Shown here: positions 24,070 to 34,327 of the stretch, one piece after another | How the letters are laid out: each line of letters opens with the position of its first letter | Position numbering within the stretch: position 1 is the stretch's first letter | Assembly: GCA_008704415.1 (NCBI GenBank) | Contig: VXIS01000025.1 | Coordinates: 206,937 to 270,936 of the forward strand | DNA: 64,000 nt | Origin: Sphaerosporella brunnea | Taxonomy: Eukaryota > Ascomycota > Pezizomycetes > Pezizales > Pyronemataceae | Direction: 5' to 3' | The notes under the pieces: generated by a model | What the model was told of the DNA's origin: nothing | The model's input: only the letters and a program-made list of their open reading frames with translations | The model's database searches: none | Program-made: the position numbers and the translations under genes

Positions 24070-24481
24070 CAGCGCCTGTCGCTTTCTCTGTGATCGTAAC
24101 TGGGTGGCCGGGTAGCGAGTTGTAGTCCACCTTATACCCAGCTAGCAGCAGCTGGTATACGCTCAGCAAGTTGTTGGAGCCACATTCGGGGACATACAGG
24201 ACTCTTCTGAGGATGACTCGTGCAGGTGGAAGGTTGCTTCGCGGGAAGAGCAGTGCAATGTCGCCGATTCCTTTCGCGTCAACTGACGCGTCATTTGCGA
24301 ATCGGACCTTATGCTCCCCCTTTCGAAAGGCACGGTAGTTGACCCACCTCTGGTCTAATCCGGTGACGTGATTGGTAGCGCCTGAATCGGTAACCCATAT
24401 TCTCTCTTTTCCGTGCGGTTTGGCAGTCATCCTTCCGAAAGTGTCTTCATTGTCGGTTGCATCACTTGTCAACAGCAACAT
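23990..24481 (-). CDS. copia protease segment
   Basis: Carries the aspartic protease motif WVTDSGATNHVT and the family's LYVPECGSNNLLSV. Its first ATG overlaps the last codons of Gag: the two frames share a 13-base ATG...TGA overlap, the ATG lying one base back from the Gag frame. It runs into the next frame break after about 140 codons. Confidence 0.85.
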   Translation of the reverse strand: MLLLTSDATDNEDTFGRMTAKPHGKERIWVTDSGATNHVTGLDQRWVNYRAFRKGEHKVRFANDASVDAKGIGDIALLFPRSNLPPARVILRRVLYVPECGSNNLLSVYQLLLAGYKVDYNSLPGHPVTITEKATGAVVAHGAIRHKTFLHHRRRSRDARYTD

Positions 24482-25524
24482 CTCGGTTCAATTCCAACCT
24501 TGTCTTCGCCGGGTGGTGTAGCCGCGTATCCCCAGTTCTCTGTTGCATCCGTGAAGTCTGGCAATGGTTGATATTCGGATACCATCAGCAGGAAGTCAGT
24601 GTTCCTCACCGTCTTGGCCTCCGACGTTCTGGCCTCGGGCGTCTCCCCCTTTCGGTTCTTGGCGGGTTCGCGGTTCTCGTCCTCGTCTTGCGGTGGCTCC
24701 GTACAATTTCGTCTGATGTGGCCTTTCTTTCCACAGTTCCAGCATATAGGTCCGTATCCCCTTGTCCATTCTCCACGTGGGGTTTTCTTCTTCTCTTCTT
24801 TCGCGTACATAGCCGCATCTGCAGCGGTAGTAGCCTTCTTCGCAGGCATATATCGGTCGCATACTTCCATTCGCTGCAGGATCTTGGCAAGTCCGCAGTC
24901 TCCTTTTTCAATCATGTCCATCATTTCGGACCGAAACATTCCCCACTGCGGCTCGTCTGGCAGTCCGTTTCGCACAATCGTTGCCAACAGCTTATCATCC
25001 ATTGCTGTCCCGGCTGCCTTGCATAAGGCGACGTTGGCCAGTAAGCTGCTTTGGTATTCAGCGTGACTGCTGAAGTTCGCTCTCTTCGTCTCAAATAGCG
25101 CCGTCAACCCCGCCATCGGGTCTTGTTTTGCGGCCTGATCTTTATACGCGTCGGCCAACGCGTCCCACAACGCCTTAGGATCCTCCAATGCGTCGTCTTC
25201 TTCGTATATCATCAGTATGGAGCTGTGTAGGGTTGCGAGAATCAGCGCTTGCGCTCGCTGCGAATCTCCCCTGAATCTCGCGAGATCGGCGACATATCGA
25301 TACCAGTAGTTTAAGTACGTAGGATCGCTGCACTTCGGATCGTCGTCGTCGGTTGTCGTTGAAGTAATCGTTGATCCCTGCGGCACCACAGGTGGTTTCG
25401 GTTTCTTTCGCTCTCCGTTGATTAGGTCGTACAGTCCTGCTCCTTTCATATGGCGCTTCATCGCCTTCACCCACACAGGGTAGTTGTCTCCTTGGAGTAG
25501 CGGCACTTCCGTCTGTGTCGCCAT
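24469..25524 (-). CDS. copia Gag
   Basis: 351 residues, ATG at 25524. Begins with the copia Gag pattern (LLQGDNYPVWVKAMKRH), contains a helical capsid-like region to about 230, and a single CCHC zinc knuckle CWNCGKKGHIRRNC near residue 265. The frame stops at TGA after CCC, where the protease frame starts. Confidence 0.93.
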   Translation of the reverse strand: MATQTEVPLLQGDNYPVWVKAMKRHMKGAGLYDLINGERKKPKPPVVPQGSTITSTTTDDDDPKCSDPTYLNYWYRYVADLARFRGDSQRAQALILATLHSSILMIYEEDDALEDPKALWDALADAYKDQAAKQDPMAGLTALFETKRANFSSHAEYQSSLLANVALCKAAGTAMDDKLLATIVRNGLPDEPQWGMFRSEMMDMIEKGDCGLAKILQRMEVCDRYMPAKKATTAADAAMYAKEEKKKTPRGEWTRGYGPICWNCGKKGHIRRNCTEPPQDEDENREPAKNRKGETPEARTSEAKTVRNTDFLLMVSEYQPLPDFTDATENWGYAATPPGEDKVGIEPRCCC

Positions 25525-25599
25525 CGCTCCTTCTTCGGTTTCAAGCTTCTCTCGTCGTGTCTTCAGCGTCGACGTCTTCGTTAAGCTTCAGTCGTGTTT

Positions 25600-25795
25600 T
25601 CTCTCGCCCACGGCTTCAGGCAATCTGGAGTGGTTGTCGTTTGTCTCGCCTACAACCTCAGGCAATCGGGGTAGTTGTCGTTTCTCTCGCCTACAACTTC
25701 AGGCAATCGGGGTAGTTGTCGTTTCTCTCGCCTACAACTTCAGGCAATCGGGGTAGTTGTCGTTTCTCTCGCCTACAACTTCAGGCAATCGGTGT
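25600..25795 (-). repeat. 41-bp tandem repeats in copia leader
   Basis: Between the primer site and the Gag ATG, about four and a half units of 41 bp follow one another; the plus-strand unit starts CAGGCAATCGGGGTAGTTGT. The inner copies are identical and the outer ones diverged, as in an expanding minisatellite. It lies in the untranslated leader where packaging signals are expected. Confidence 0.9.
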
Positions 25796-25917
25796 AAGCT
25801 TCCTGTCGCGTTGCTCCGCACGCGGCTTCTCCAAGCTTATTCAGTCGTTCTCGGTTTCGACCTTTTATACCGGTTCTCTTCGTAGACGCAGTTGACTCTT
25901 ATCGGTGTCGTGGCGAA

Positions 25918-25929
25918 GGGCTCATAACC
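25918..25929 (-). other. primer-binding site (internal half of initiator tRNA-Met)
   Basis: Directly next to the 5' LTR the minus strand reads GGTTATGAGCCC, complementary to the CAU anticodon stem-loop (GGGCUCAUAACC) of initiator tRNA-Met. Drosophila copia uses the same half-tRNA priming from an internal site. Confidence 0.82.
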
Positions 25930-26141
25930 TGTTGACAGCAAGTTTCGTACGCAGCGGACACTAAGAGATGGGTGAAGAGATTGTATTGAAGGTAAGGTGC
26001 TAGTGACGCCGTTACTGCACCTTAGGTGCAGAAGCGGCTCACTAGCCTATACTCTAATCTAACTACATCCCTGACAGAGTTTATACTCGGTTACGCCATA
26101 GAGGGTAGAGTGATGCCTACGGCGTCACTCTACACTCAACA
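25930..26141 (-). repeat. 5' LTR of copia element
   Basis: 212 bp, partner of 20711-20922. On the minus strand it starts TGTTGAGTG and ends GCTGTCAACA. It should hold the element's promoter; no TATA box is obvious. Confidence 0.96.
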
Positions 26142-26146
26142 AATTC

Positions 26147-26702
26147 TGCCACAGTGGGTTAACGTTTTGGAGAACACCGGTATCAGCCGCCGAAATTTGA
26201 AATATCACAACGTGGAAAGCCATGTCCACGGGACCCCGTCATTTTCTACGGGTAGTGTGTGCTAGCCTTATATCACCCCTTTCTTTCCGACCGACACCAA
26301 TAAGCAGTAGTCCAGCGTTCAAACCAGATCCGAACCAGACTTCTTCGTTACGTCTCACTCGACCTTGGGGAAATAAAAGGTTAGTTCTTATCACGTCTAC
26401 ACCAACACCTACGTCCAAGGACAACCCGCGCACATGCAACTCTTGCTCACTGTTGAATAATGGGTGCTAGTGATGAGTATTGGTGTAATGAGGATGAGGG
26501 GGTAATGAGTAGAAATGGGGTGTGTGGTCCCTAACTTGAATGAATGATAGCGTTATGAGTTCCAGCAGTGAAGCAATAAATATTCTACCTTGATCACTAA
26601 CAAATCCCTACTCATACACTTCCACTTTCCCTTTTAACTTAAAACCCTTCAGAATTTCTACTAGATAAGGGGGAAAAAAAAAACAAAGCAAACAAACAAC
26701 CC
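26147..26702. other. intergenic
   Basis: No gene seen. The sequence immediately right of the retrotransposon continues the host sequence that was split by the insertion. The last 40 bases are A-rich leader-like sequence (AAAAAAAAACAAAGC) ahead of the next ATG. Confidence 0.55.
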
Positions 26703-27225
26703 ATGAGTCCCAAGCAGAACAAGCGGAAAGCCGACAGGAAGTTTGTGGTAACCCCCACACTGGCTGGCTTGGGCAGCCGCTCTCTGCTGGCTCGCCACAT
26801 GGAGGGATTTGGCCGCTATGGTGCTCCCGTCCCGGCTTCCCCCTTTCCGGCCTGCACTGTTGACGAAGCCGCTCATGTGGACCGTGTTCTCTGCGGTGTC
26901 GGGACCTTTGCTACCCTTGCGGAGGCAGATTCCGCTGCGGTCCAAGAGCTCGGGCCCCGGCAAAACCACCTCCAGCACGCCGAGAACAAAGCCATGGACG
27001 GCTGTCTGACAGTTGGTGCCAAAGCCCCAAGAAGGTCTACGTTGTCCGTGTCCGTGTCGTTACTGTGCCGGTGGATCAGCCGATGAGAGACGTCTGAGTG
27101 GTTACTACGGGAAGTGGGGCCTGGTTGGGACGTACCGCTCCCAGGCCGCGGCGGAGAAGAAGGTTGCCATGGCTAGGAGTGCCGGAGGGACCGTTACCGT
27201 CCCGAAGAAGGGTCTTCGCGCCTAG
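26703..27225 (+). CDS. uncertain small gene, possibly spliced or frame-shifted
   Basis: A frame of 127 codons starts at ATG 26703 (MSPKQNKRKADRKF) after an A-rich leader. Downstream the sequence looks coding in a different frame to 27225, ending GKWGLVGTYRSQAAAEKKV and VPKKGLRA before a stop. A third frame around 27040-27090 also reads smoothly (KKVYVVRVRVVTVPVDQP). The pattern suggests one gene whose exons I could not join, or a gene broken by indels. No family recognised. Confidence 0.28.
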
Positions 27226-28693
27226 GAGTATCGAGGTTTTCCTTCGCCTTTTTTTTCTTCCAGGGTGGTGGGGACGGGGGCTTTTCTTTTTCCTTTTTTT
27301 CTTCTTTTTTTCCTTCCGGGAGTTGGGGGGCGTGGTATTTCCTTTCTTTTCCGAAATTGGCTCGGGGTTGTTGGTGGAGGATGGCTGGTTGCGGTGGTAA
27401 AAAGAGGAGAAGATGCTGCGTTGTGGTGTGGATGGTGGTGATGCTAATGACACATCTTTCGAGTTCGTGGCGTGAAGTAACCGGGTACTCTCACCCTGGA
27501 CCGAGAAGCTTTGAGGGCTGCCTGCGTGAGGGAAGAGCGGGAGGGGGTTCGCTGTTTACTTCCGTTTGGCAAGAATACCTGGCGGTTTCCTTGGGCGCCT
27601 GGAGGAGCGCAGACTAGTAATACCATAGGCCATCCCCTCATGCTGCCCATGGCGAGGCCCTTAGTCAGCCGTCCAATTCTGGGCTTTCCCCGGTGCGTAG
27701 ACTGGCAAGTGCAGACCTGGCCAACGGGGCATTGCTGAATCGTGAGACTTCCGCCGTTTTCAGCCAGGTCGCACAACAACGGTTTCCCGGAAGCACTGGA
27801 TAGCTGCGGCTGCTCAGTCTCATTGCGTTGCGTGGATGCAGCAGAATGCATTTCCGTCGCCCGAGCGTTTTGCTTCCGGTGACGCTTTCGAAATGAGCGA
27901 GTGACTGCTTGTGAAGCACATGCCTGCGGGGAGCCAAGCGCTGCAGACAGGGCATGCTTCTTGGGGAACAACCACATCGAAGGTGCCTTTTTGCGGTCGC
28001 GGTATAGTGGCTGGCTGGCTGCTTGGCTCTCTACCAAAGACTCGCTCCTTTGGAACGCATCGACATTTGCTTGCAGGCCGCGTTTTTACCCACCATCTCC
28101 TCCGGCCGCAATCGAGGGGCTTCCATTCAACCCACACAAGCAGCACCGGGCTGTTCTTGGAGTGGAGACGTTGCATCGCTGCGGGCATCCGGGAATCGAG
28201 TTTTCTGCACCATTTGCAGCCCTGTTCTCCGCCCGCCGCAGCTCGCCCGCTGGCCAATAAACGCAGCCAATCCGTCCGAAGCAGACGCCCCCGAGTGGCG
28301 GCGGACATCCTCACATCCTCGGTCTGCTGACTTCCGTCAGAACCACTAGACGTCTGCGAAGCAGCGCGGCGTGGCCGTGGTGCGCGGTGCCTGCATCGTT
28401 CCGTCACCAGCCTGTGGCATTCCGTCTCAACCTTTGCTCGTCACACAACCACCCCATACCACCACCACATCTCCACCTTGCACAGCAACTGCCAATTAAC
28501 CCACATACCCCCTCACCTGGTTTTGCTGTTCTTTTCTCGCTACCGCAACCGCCGTTGTTGCTGCGCAGAAAGCGGTATCGGTGGTCTCTTCTGTCTCAGC
28601 AGCGTTCTCGGCGGACTGCAACTCCGCCAATATTAGTACTTTACCGGCACCTGAACTCAACTCTTCATACCCGCCTCTCATACCGCAGCCAAA
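27226..28693. other. intergenic, no supported gene
   Basis: T-rich tract after 27240, then mixed sequence with overlapping frames on both strands (up to 197 codons on the minus strand) that show no family features. The last 300 bases are C/T-rich with few G, like a fungal promoter and leader for the membrane-protein gene at 28694. Confidence 0.55.
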
Positions 28694-29582
28694 ATGGTCA
28701 GCTTTGGCCGTCCTGCTCCTGCCGTAGATCTTCCCCGCCCCAATGGTGCTCCGACACCACCGCGCCGCACCGCCAGCACCTCCGTCGAGACTGCTTCTCT
28801 CACCTGCAAAACCCCCGAAGACCTGATCATCCCACCGCCTTTTAAGCGGTTCTGCCTCTACGGTTTCGGTGCGCAGGTGGCTCTCGACATCATCGCGATC
28901 TTGATTGTATACCTGCTGAAAGGCGCTTTCTTGTCTGTTTCTCTCTGCTCTTCACATCACCACTCTTGGCTAACACCGCAGCTCTAGCACCATCCCGGTC
29001 GCCTGTGTCTGCCTCGCCCTCGATGGCAGCATGCTGATCTGGACCTACCGTGCTACCCCGAGGCCGATTGATGTTCTCATGAAGAACGCACTCAGTGGCG
29101 TGGCATGGTTCATGCTGGCAGTGATCAACGGCGCCATCATTGCCGATGCCAAGGGTCCCTACTGCTTTGCCGTCGCGCTTCTAACCTTCATCGTCAACGC
29201 CGTCTTCTGGATCTGGACCGTCTGGTGGGGACTGAACGATCGTGGCCCCAGAAGCATGTACCCGCACAACTCCTCCTCCCATCCCGGAGCCGGCGGGAAG
29301 CGCTGCGCGAATTGTCGTGCTGGAAAGGGAGGAAGGGGAATACACGCGCCGGGACATGCGCATTGCCCTGGAAGGGAAATCCCGCTGAGGTCGTTTCGGC
29401 GCGCTGAGGAAGGCGTGGGCGCGAAGCAGCTGCCGGAACTGTCGCTATCGAGAAGGGATTCGTTGGGCGTTAGTATGGCCCGGCACTCGAGCTTTGCGAG
29501 TAGCTGCTTTTCGGAAGGAGACATGGGTACGGCTAGCGAGCAGGATAATAGGGCAGAGAGTGGTGCTGTGAGTCCGGTTTAG
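28694..29582 (+). CDS. small multi-pass membrane protein, uncharacterised
   Basis: Exons 28694-28932 and 28982-29582 are joined across a 49-nt intron (GTCTGT...ACCGCAG; junction codon TTC), 279 residues. Four hydrophobic segments are seen: LYGFGAQVALDIIAILIVYL, PVACVCLALDGSMLIWTY, NALSGVAWFMLAVINGAII and FAVALLTFIVNAVFWIWTVW, a four-TM layout like MARVEL-type fungal proteins. The N-terminal 55 residues are Pro/Thr-rich and the C-terminal 100 residues are a Ser-rich tail, both probably cytosolic. Function not known; an eisosome-like or cortical role would be guesswork. Confidence 0.8.
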
Positions 29583-30461
29583 GGAATGGAGCTGCAGGAG
29601 TGGAGGGCGCTTTGCAAGGAGGTTTGTGCGCGACAGAAGTAGGGTGAAGGATATATTGTTGCTTTTCGGACTTTCTCGTGTACTATATTTTGCGTCCTTT
29701 GCTTTTGCTTTTCGGGGGGGGGGGGGGGTGAATTGTTGTCTTTGCTGCGCGGGGAGGTTTAGATACCGTTTCATACTCGTGAGTGGATTGCTGTGGGGCT
29801 GGAGCTTTGAATGTACTGCAAATGGAATGGGATGGACTACCTACTATGTAAGGGAAAAGATGCTTGTGTTCTATCTAGGGACCACGGTCAGATGCTCTTT
29901 GCGCTCAGAAGTTTATAGTGCCGTATTTTTTGGAGCGAAAGGCTGGCTTTTCGGTAGGGCGCACCCTCCATAAGCAAAAAAAAAAACCTTACAACCTACT
30001 GACCTTCCAGTGCCTGGAAATCAAAAAAAAAAAACCTATTATCCTTTTTACCTTCCCTCAGTTTGCTGAGATCAGCCGGCACCTCATGATTACCGAGCAG
30101 ATCTAAGTAACTAGGTCGAAAGTGCTATATGACTTCTCATCTCGAGCTCTTATCTTGCATGAATCCCCCGACAGATGGCCCGTTTGTGCACACCTTCCTT
30201 TACCTTTACCTTTGGTAGACGCCCCGTTCCGGAAATGCTTTGGGTTTGAGCTCGAGGAGGAGGAGCAGGAGGGCTGGTGTCGGACGAGTGACACACATGA
30301 TTCTCTCCCGGCTTTTTTGCGCCGCACGGAACCGCTTAAACCAAGATGATGGCTTATCAAGTACAGGCACCATCTTGGAAATCGCGAAAGCCGGGGGCAT
30401 CTTAACATTTTTTACAAACTTGATTTCCACACAAAACAATCCCCAAACCTCACCCCTTTAA
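29583..30461. other. intergenic
   Basis: Between two converging genes. Contains a G run at about 29717-29730 and two A runs near 29978 and 30023. No gene seen. Confidence 0.6.
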
Positions 30462-31675
30462 CTACTCCGCATCCAACGGCGCCACCTCAGGCATCTCATC
30501 AACCTGAATCCCGCCCCGCTTCTCCTTCGCCGAATCCCAAAACGGCAATTCCCACCCCCCCTCGCTCTCAGGGGTACTCAACCACAGCCTCAAAAGATGC
30601 CGCCGCTTCGCCGGCGGGGGATGGTCCGTATACGCGGTTCTGGCATGGAAAACGTGGTTATTGCTAACCCACTGCAGATCGCCGACGTCCAGGACCATAT
30701 GCAGCGACTCCTCGACGCAGGTCTCCTCGAGGACCTTCATCGCCTCTTCCTGGGCGGGGGTGAGGGGCGGGACCAAGCCCTGCTCGACGAACCTCGTCAC
30801 GCTCCTGACGAAGTACGGGTCCCACTTGCTGATGACTCTCCCGCGATAGCAGTAGAAGACCGCGGCGCGGAGATACGGCGCCTGGCCTCGCGACACCTCG
30901 CCCTTGCGGTCGAAGTGCCAGATCGGCTGGCTGAGCGTTTCGAGGACCGCCGGGTGGCGTCGCCGCAGCACGTTGTAGACGCGGTGCGACGACGCGATGT
31001 CGCTTTCCCCGCCGGACAGCGCGCGCGAGAGACACAGCAGCCCGACGACGTCGCTGTCGTCGCTGTGGAAATACTGCCGCGCGTTGGTGCGGTAGATGCG
31101 CACCCTGTCGATGGCGCTGCTGTCTTCGAAAAGGTCTTTGACGTGGCCCAGGACGTGGCCGTGCGCGTTTTGCGAGAGGAAGTGGCTGCCACAGAGCGAG
31201 CTTCAGCGGCAAGGCAAGAGAGGAGAGGGGGGGGGGGGACAAACCCAACATAAGTGCCCAAGCCCATATACGCCACGGCACTCCTCTCGACGCCCCACTC
31301 CTCGACGGGGAGCCCCTTGAACAACGCAAACCCCTTCCCGTCGACCAAGTCCTCTCTCGTCCGCTCCAGCAGGATCCGCACGGTAGGCAGCGGGAAGCTC
31401 TCCCGCGTGATCTCCACCAGCGGCCGGCCGCTCGCCACGTACGCCTCCGTGGCCGCTTCTATCTCGGCGACCTGCTCCGGCGTCCAAACGTGCACCCATT
31501 TCTCCGGGTGCTCGACGTAGTCGCGCCGCTCCCACACCGTGCGGCCCGTGATCTCCGCGGGGAATTGCGTCCACGGCAGCAGCTGCGAGAACAGCGGCGA
31601 GTGCTGGCCTGATGTCAACTCCTTTTTGTGCGCGGGGGGAGGAGAGGCGCTGAGGGCGGACGGCGGCGGCGACAT
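30462..31675 (-). CDS. TauD/TfdA-family Fe(II)/2-oxoglutarate dioxygenase
   Basis: Exons 31245-31675 and 30462-31185 are joined across a 59-nt intron that contains a long C run, giving 384 residues; the junction restores GLGTYVG followed by HFLSQNAHGHVLGHV. The iron-binding triad is visible: H184-S-D186 in RQYFHSDDSD and the distal His in VFHARTAY near 324; Arg of RRHLLRLW should bind 2-oxoglutarate. Family enzymes hydroxylate small substrates such as taurine, chlorophenoxy acids or secondary metabolites; the substrate here is unknown. ATG at 31675 is chosen because the longer open frame upstream has no conserved sequence. No targeting signal. Confidence 0.9.
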
Positions 31676-32218
31676 GATGGATGGATGGATGTGGATGTTT
31701 TGTGGCGGAGGAAGAAGCAAGCAGCACGGCGCCGGATTTAAATTAGAAGCCAACCCCGCAATCGCATCATCGATGCCGGATTCCATCTCATCCCATCCCG
31801 TTATGGACCATTCGGAGGAATGGGCATGGCGCAATCGCCGCGGAGTATGATACAAGCTCAGTGCCTGCACCACCGCCACATCGCCACGCAATCCACAAGC
31901 GACGGAAACTAAATGCAAAGCGAATACCCGGCCCCGCGAAATCTACTCTGCTGTAGCCGAAGATTTTCCCAGGACCCAAAGACGGGAATTCAGCGAGAAG
32001 TTGCAGCGCCAAGAATCGAGTGCTGGAGCGTGAACAAACAAGGAGGTCGTGATATTATCCGCGCGCGAAATGTCGTGATCGCTTTTCGGCAAAGCAATCA
32101 CATGTTCTGCGAATTCCAAAAAACCAACTCCAAAAGCTTTCAAACAACGCTCGATTAGCAAATACAAAAAAAAAAATCCGCCACATATGTATCGATGCTC
32201 TCCCGCTTGGGTATCTTT
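31676..32218. other. intergenic
   Basis: Promoter side of the dioxygenase gene and 3' side of GUP1. A GATGGATGGATG short tandem tract is next to the dioxygenase ATG. No gene seen. Confidence 0.6.
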
Positions 32219-34327
32219 CTAACACTTCAACACAACACCCTGTCTCTTCTCCGACTCTCTGACCTCAAACATAACCTGCACGCCTACAAACAGGCTCATG
32301 ACCGCCATGATGAAGAACGCCAATCCATGGTAAGATCCAAACATATCTGTGCATTATTAGCCCCTCGTTACACTAAAACGCCTATTGTCTCCCTAGACAT
32401 ACCTTTAAACATCGTCTGCAGCCCCTCCAGCCCAATTGCGAAGCCCACCAGATTCGCCGACATCATCATGAGCACGTTGGCCACACCGCCAGCAGCACAA
32501 AGATGTCTCCAAGAAGTTTCTCCATACGCGTCCTTGCGGAAAACCTTCCGTGCCACGATCTCGGGCACCACAAACAAGACGACCAGCCAGCCCCACGCCA
32601 ACAGCTTCAATGACAAGTCATGCCAAAATGCAACAAAGGTGAAGACCGCAACCATGTTAAGGATGGGTCTTCTGGCGCCGCCGATCGGGATGTAAATGTA
32701 CCGCACGGTCCAGCGGTTGAAGGAGCGGTGCCAGGCACGCCAGAAGGCGAGGGCGCTGAAATTGTTGCTCATGCAGCGTAGCATGTTTTCGGTCGGATCG
32801 ACGCCATCGATCAGGGACCAGAGACGGAAGAAACGCCATGGAATGAGCAGCTTGAGCCAGATTATGTGCAGGTTGAAGTAGCCAATCATGGCGAGTTGGC
32901 CGGGAGTGTCGCCTTCCCAGCTGCCCCGTGAGGCGGTCTTGGAGATCGCAACGACGTAGATAAAGTGCAGGACTAGCTCCATGCTCAGGATGGCCAAGAG
33001 GAGGCGGATGCCGTAGAGGATTGTGCGGCGGGTGTTCAGGGTGGGAGTTGAGAATTTTTGCTGTTTTCTTGGTCAGCGGAACGACGGGCCGGGGCGACGG
33101 GGGAGAAAACCTGGTGGATAAAGTCGTTGAACGTGATTATCGGGCCCGCAAGGTACAGCGGAGTGTACAAGATGTACGCGAAATAGTTCAGAAGACTGTA
33201 ATCCTCTATCTTAGCCGGCGTATCTATCCTGTCACGCTCGCTGATGTTCCACGGGTCGGCATGTTTTTTCTTTTGAAGGATCAGCCGTTCTTCCTCCTCT
33301 GTTGTTGCTGCGCCCTCCACGTCGCGCGCAGCTTCCGCTCCCATGTGACCTACCTCGATTACGCTCCCGGCTTCTGATTCTCCTTCTTCCAGACGCACAG
33401 CCGCCCAGTAATGGTCCATGTTGTAGGAGATCAATCGGAGGACCGTGATGTTGAAGGACACTTCCCAGCGATTGAGAAGGCCCCCGCCCATGAAGTGGTC
33501 CATCCAGTAGCCGACTCCCTCGCCCTCGCCGGCGATCAGGAACGGAAGGATATCGCGGAAACGGTAGCCTCGGAAGTACTCATTAGCGAAGAGGATTCCG
33601 ACGTTGAACGTCCACGTCAAAATCGGCACGAGAACCGACGACGGGTGGAAAAATGAGATCGAAAAGTTGATCAGAAGGATGAACAGGATCTTGATGATGC
33701 TGAGGGAGTGCAATGCGGTCAGGAAAATCACGGCGAAGAGGATATCAAAGAGCTTGCGGCGGGTCAGATTGTGGTTCGCCAGGTAGGAGGAGTTGTGCGG
33801 CGGCGTCGGGCAGAGGCGAGTGTAGACTAGGTTGTAGAACCGGCGAAGCATAAAGTGCAGCACGAGCACGGAGAAGAGGATGGGTATGTTGTTCCGGAAA
33901 CTCGCATACTGCTGGTCTGAGTTGTCGACTCGTCTCCCGAGTATCCAGCCTGGCGATAGCAGCTTCTCATACTTGGGGAAATTCGGGTGCGATTCTGAAT
34001 GTCCACCGCAAGGGTCAGAAAAGCGGCGACATTCGAGCGGCGCAGAAACACACCTTTGCTGACATCGAAAGCGGTCTTGAACATCAGCGGCACGATGGTC
34101 ACCACCACGAAATAGTAGAAAAAGAACTCTGGCGTCTTCCATTTCGACGGGGCGGCCTCTTCGCGCGCCTTCCGGCTCGCCGGGCTTTCGCTGGCGGACG
34201 AAGGACCAGCTAGTGAGGGCAGGGGGCGGTTCTTGGGCGGAGACGACGAGCGCGTGGTGTTCGCGGTGATGCGGTAGTCCAGCGTGTCCAGCGAGTAGAC
34301 GGAGCGGAAGAAAGAGAGCAGGGCCAT
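32219..34327 (-). CDS. GUP1: GUP1-type MBOAT membrane O-acyltransferase
   Basis: Four exons: 34054-34327, 33111-33994, 32403-33060 and 32219-32346, with introns of 59, 50 and 56 nt; all junctions are in frame. Around ten hydrophobic segments are seen. The MBOAT core shows [20 protein letters not shown] and the catalytic His of [12 protein letters not shown]; upstream are YNMDHYWA and [15 protein letters not shown], both typical of Gup1. In yeast Gup1 remodels GPI-anchor lipids in the ER and affects sterol and membrane order. The N-terminal [17 protein letters not shown] is also family-like, which fixes the ATG at 34327. The Ser/Glu-rich loop around 275-320 is not conserved. Confidence 0.93.

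Larger units (their letters stand above)
20706..26146 (-). mobile_element. complete Ty1/copia LTR retrotransposon
   Basis: The element spans 20711-26141, flanked on both sides by the 5-bp duplication AATTC (20706-20710 and 26142-26146). It is read on the minus strand: 5' LTR 25930-26141, primer site, leader with tandem repeats, Gag, protease, integrase, reverse transcriptase, RNase H, polypurine tract, 3' LTR 20711-20922. The domain order integrase before reverse transcriptase defines the Ty1/copia group. The LTRs differ at 4 of 212 positions by my count, so insertion is fairly recent. Two single-base frame breaks inside Pol show that this copy is probably not autonomous. Confidence 0.96.

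Noticed and set aside
27444..28037. 197-codon minus-strand open frame
   Set aside because: No family features, overlapped by equally long plus-strand frames, and no splice or promoter context; treated as chance.
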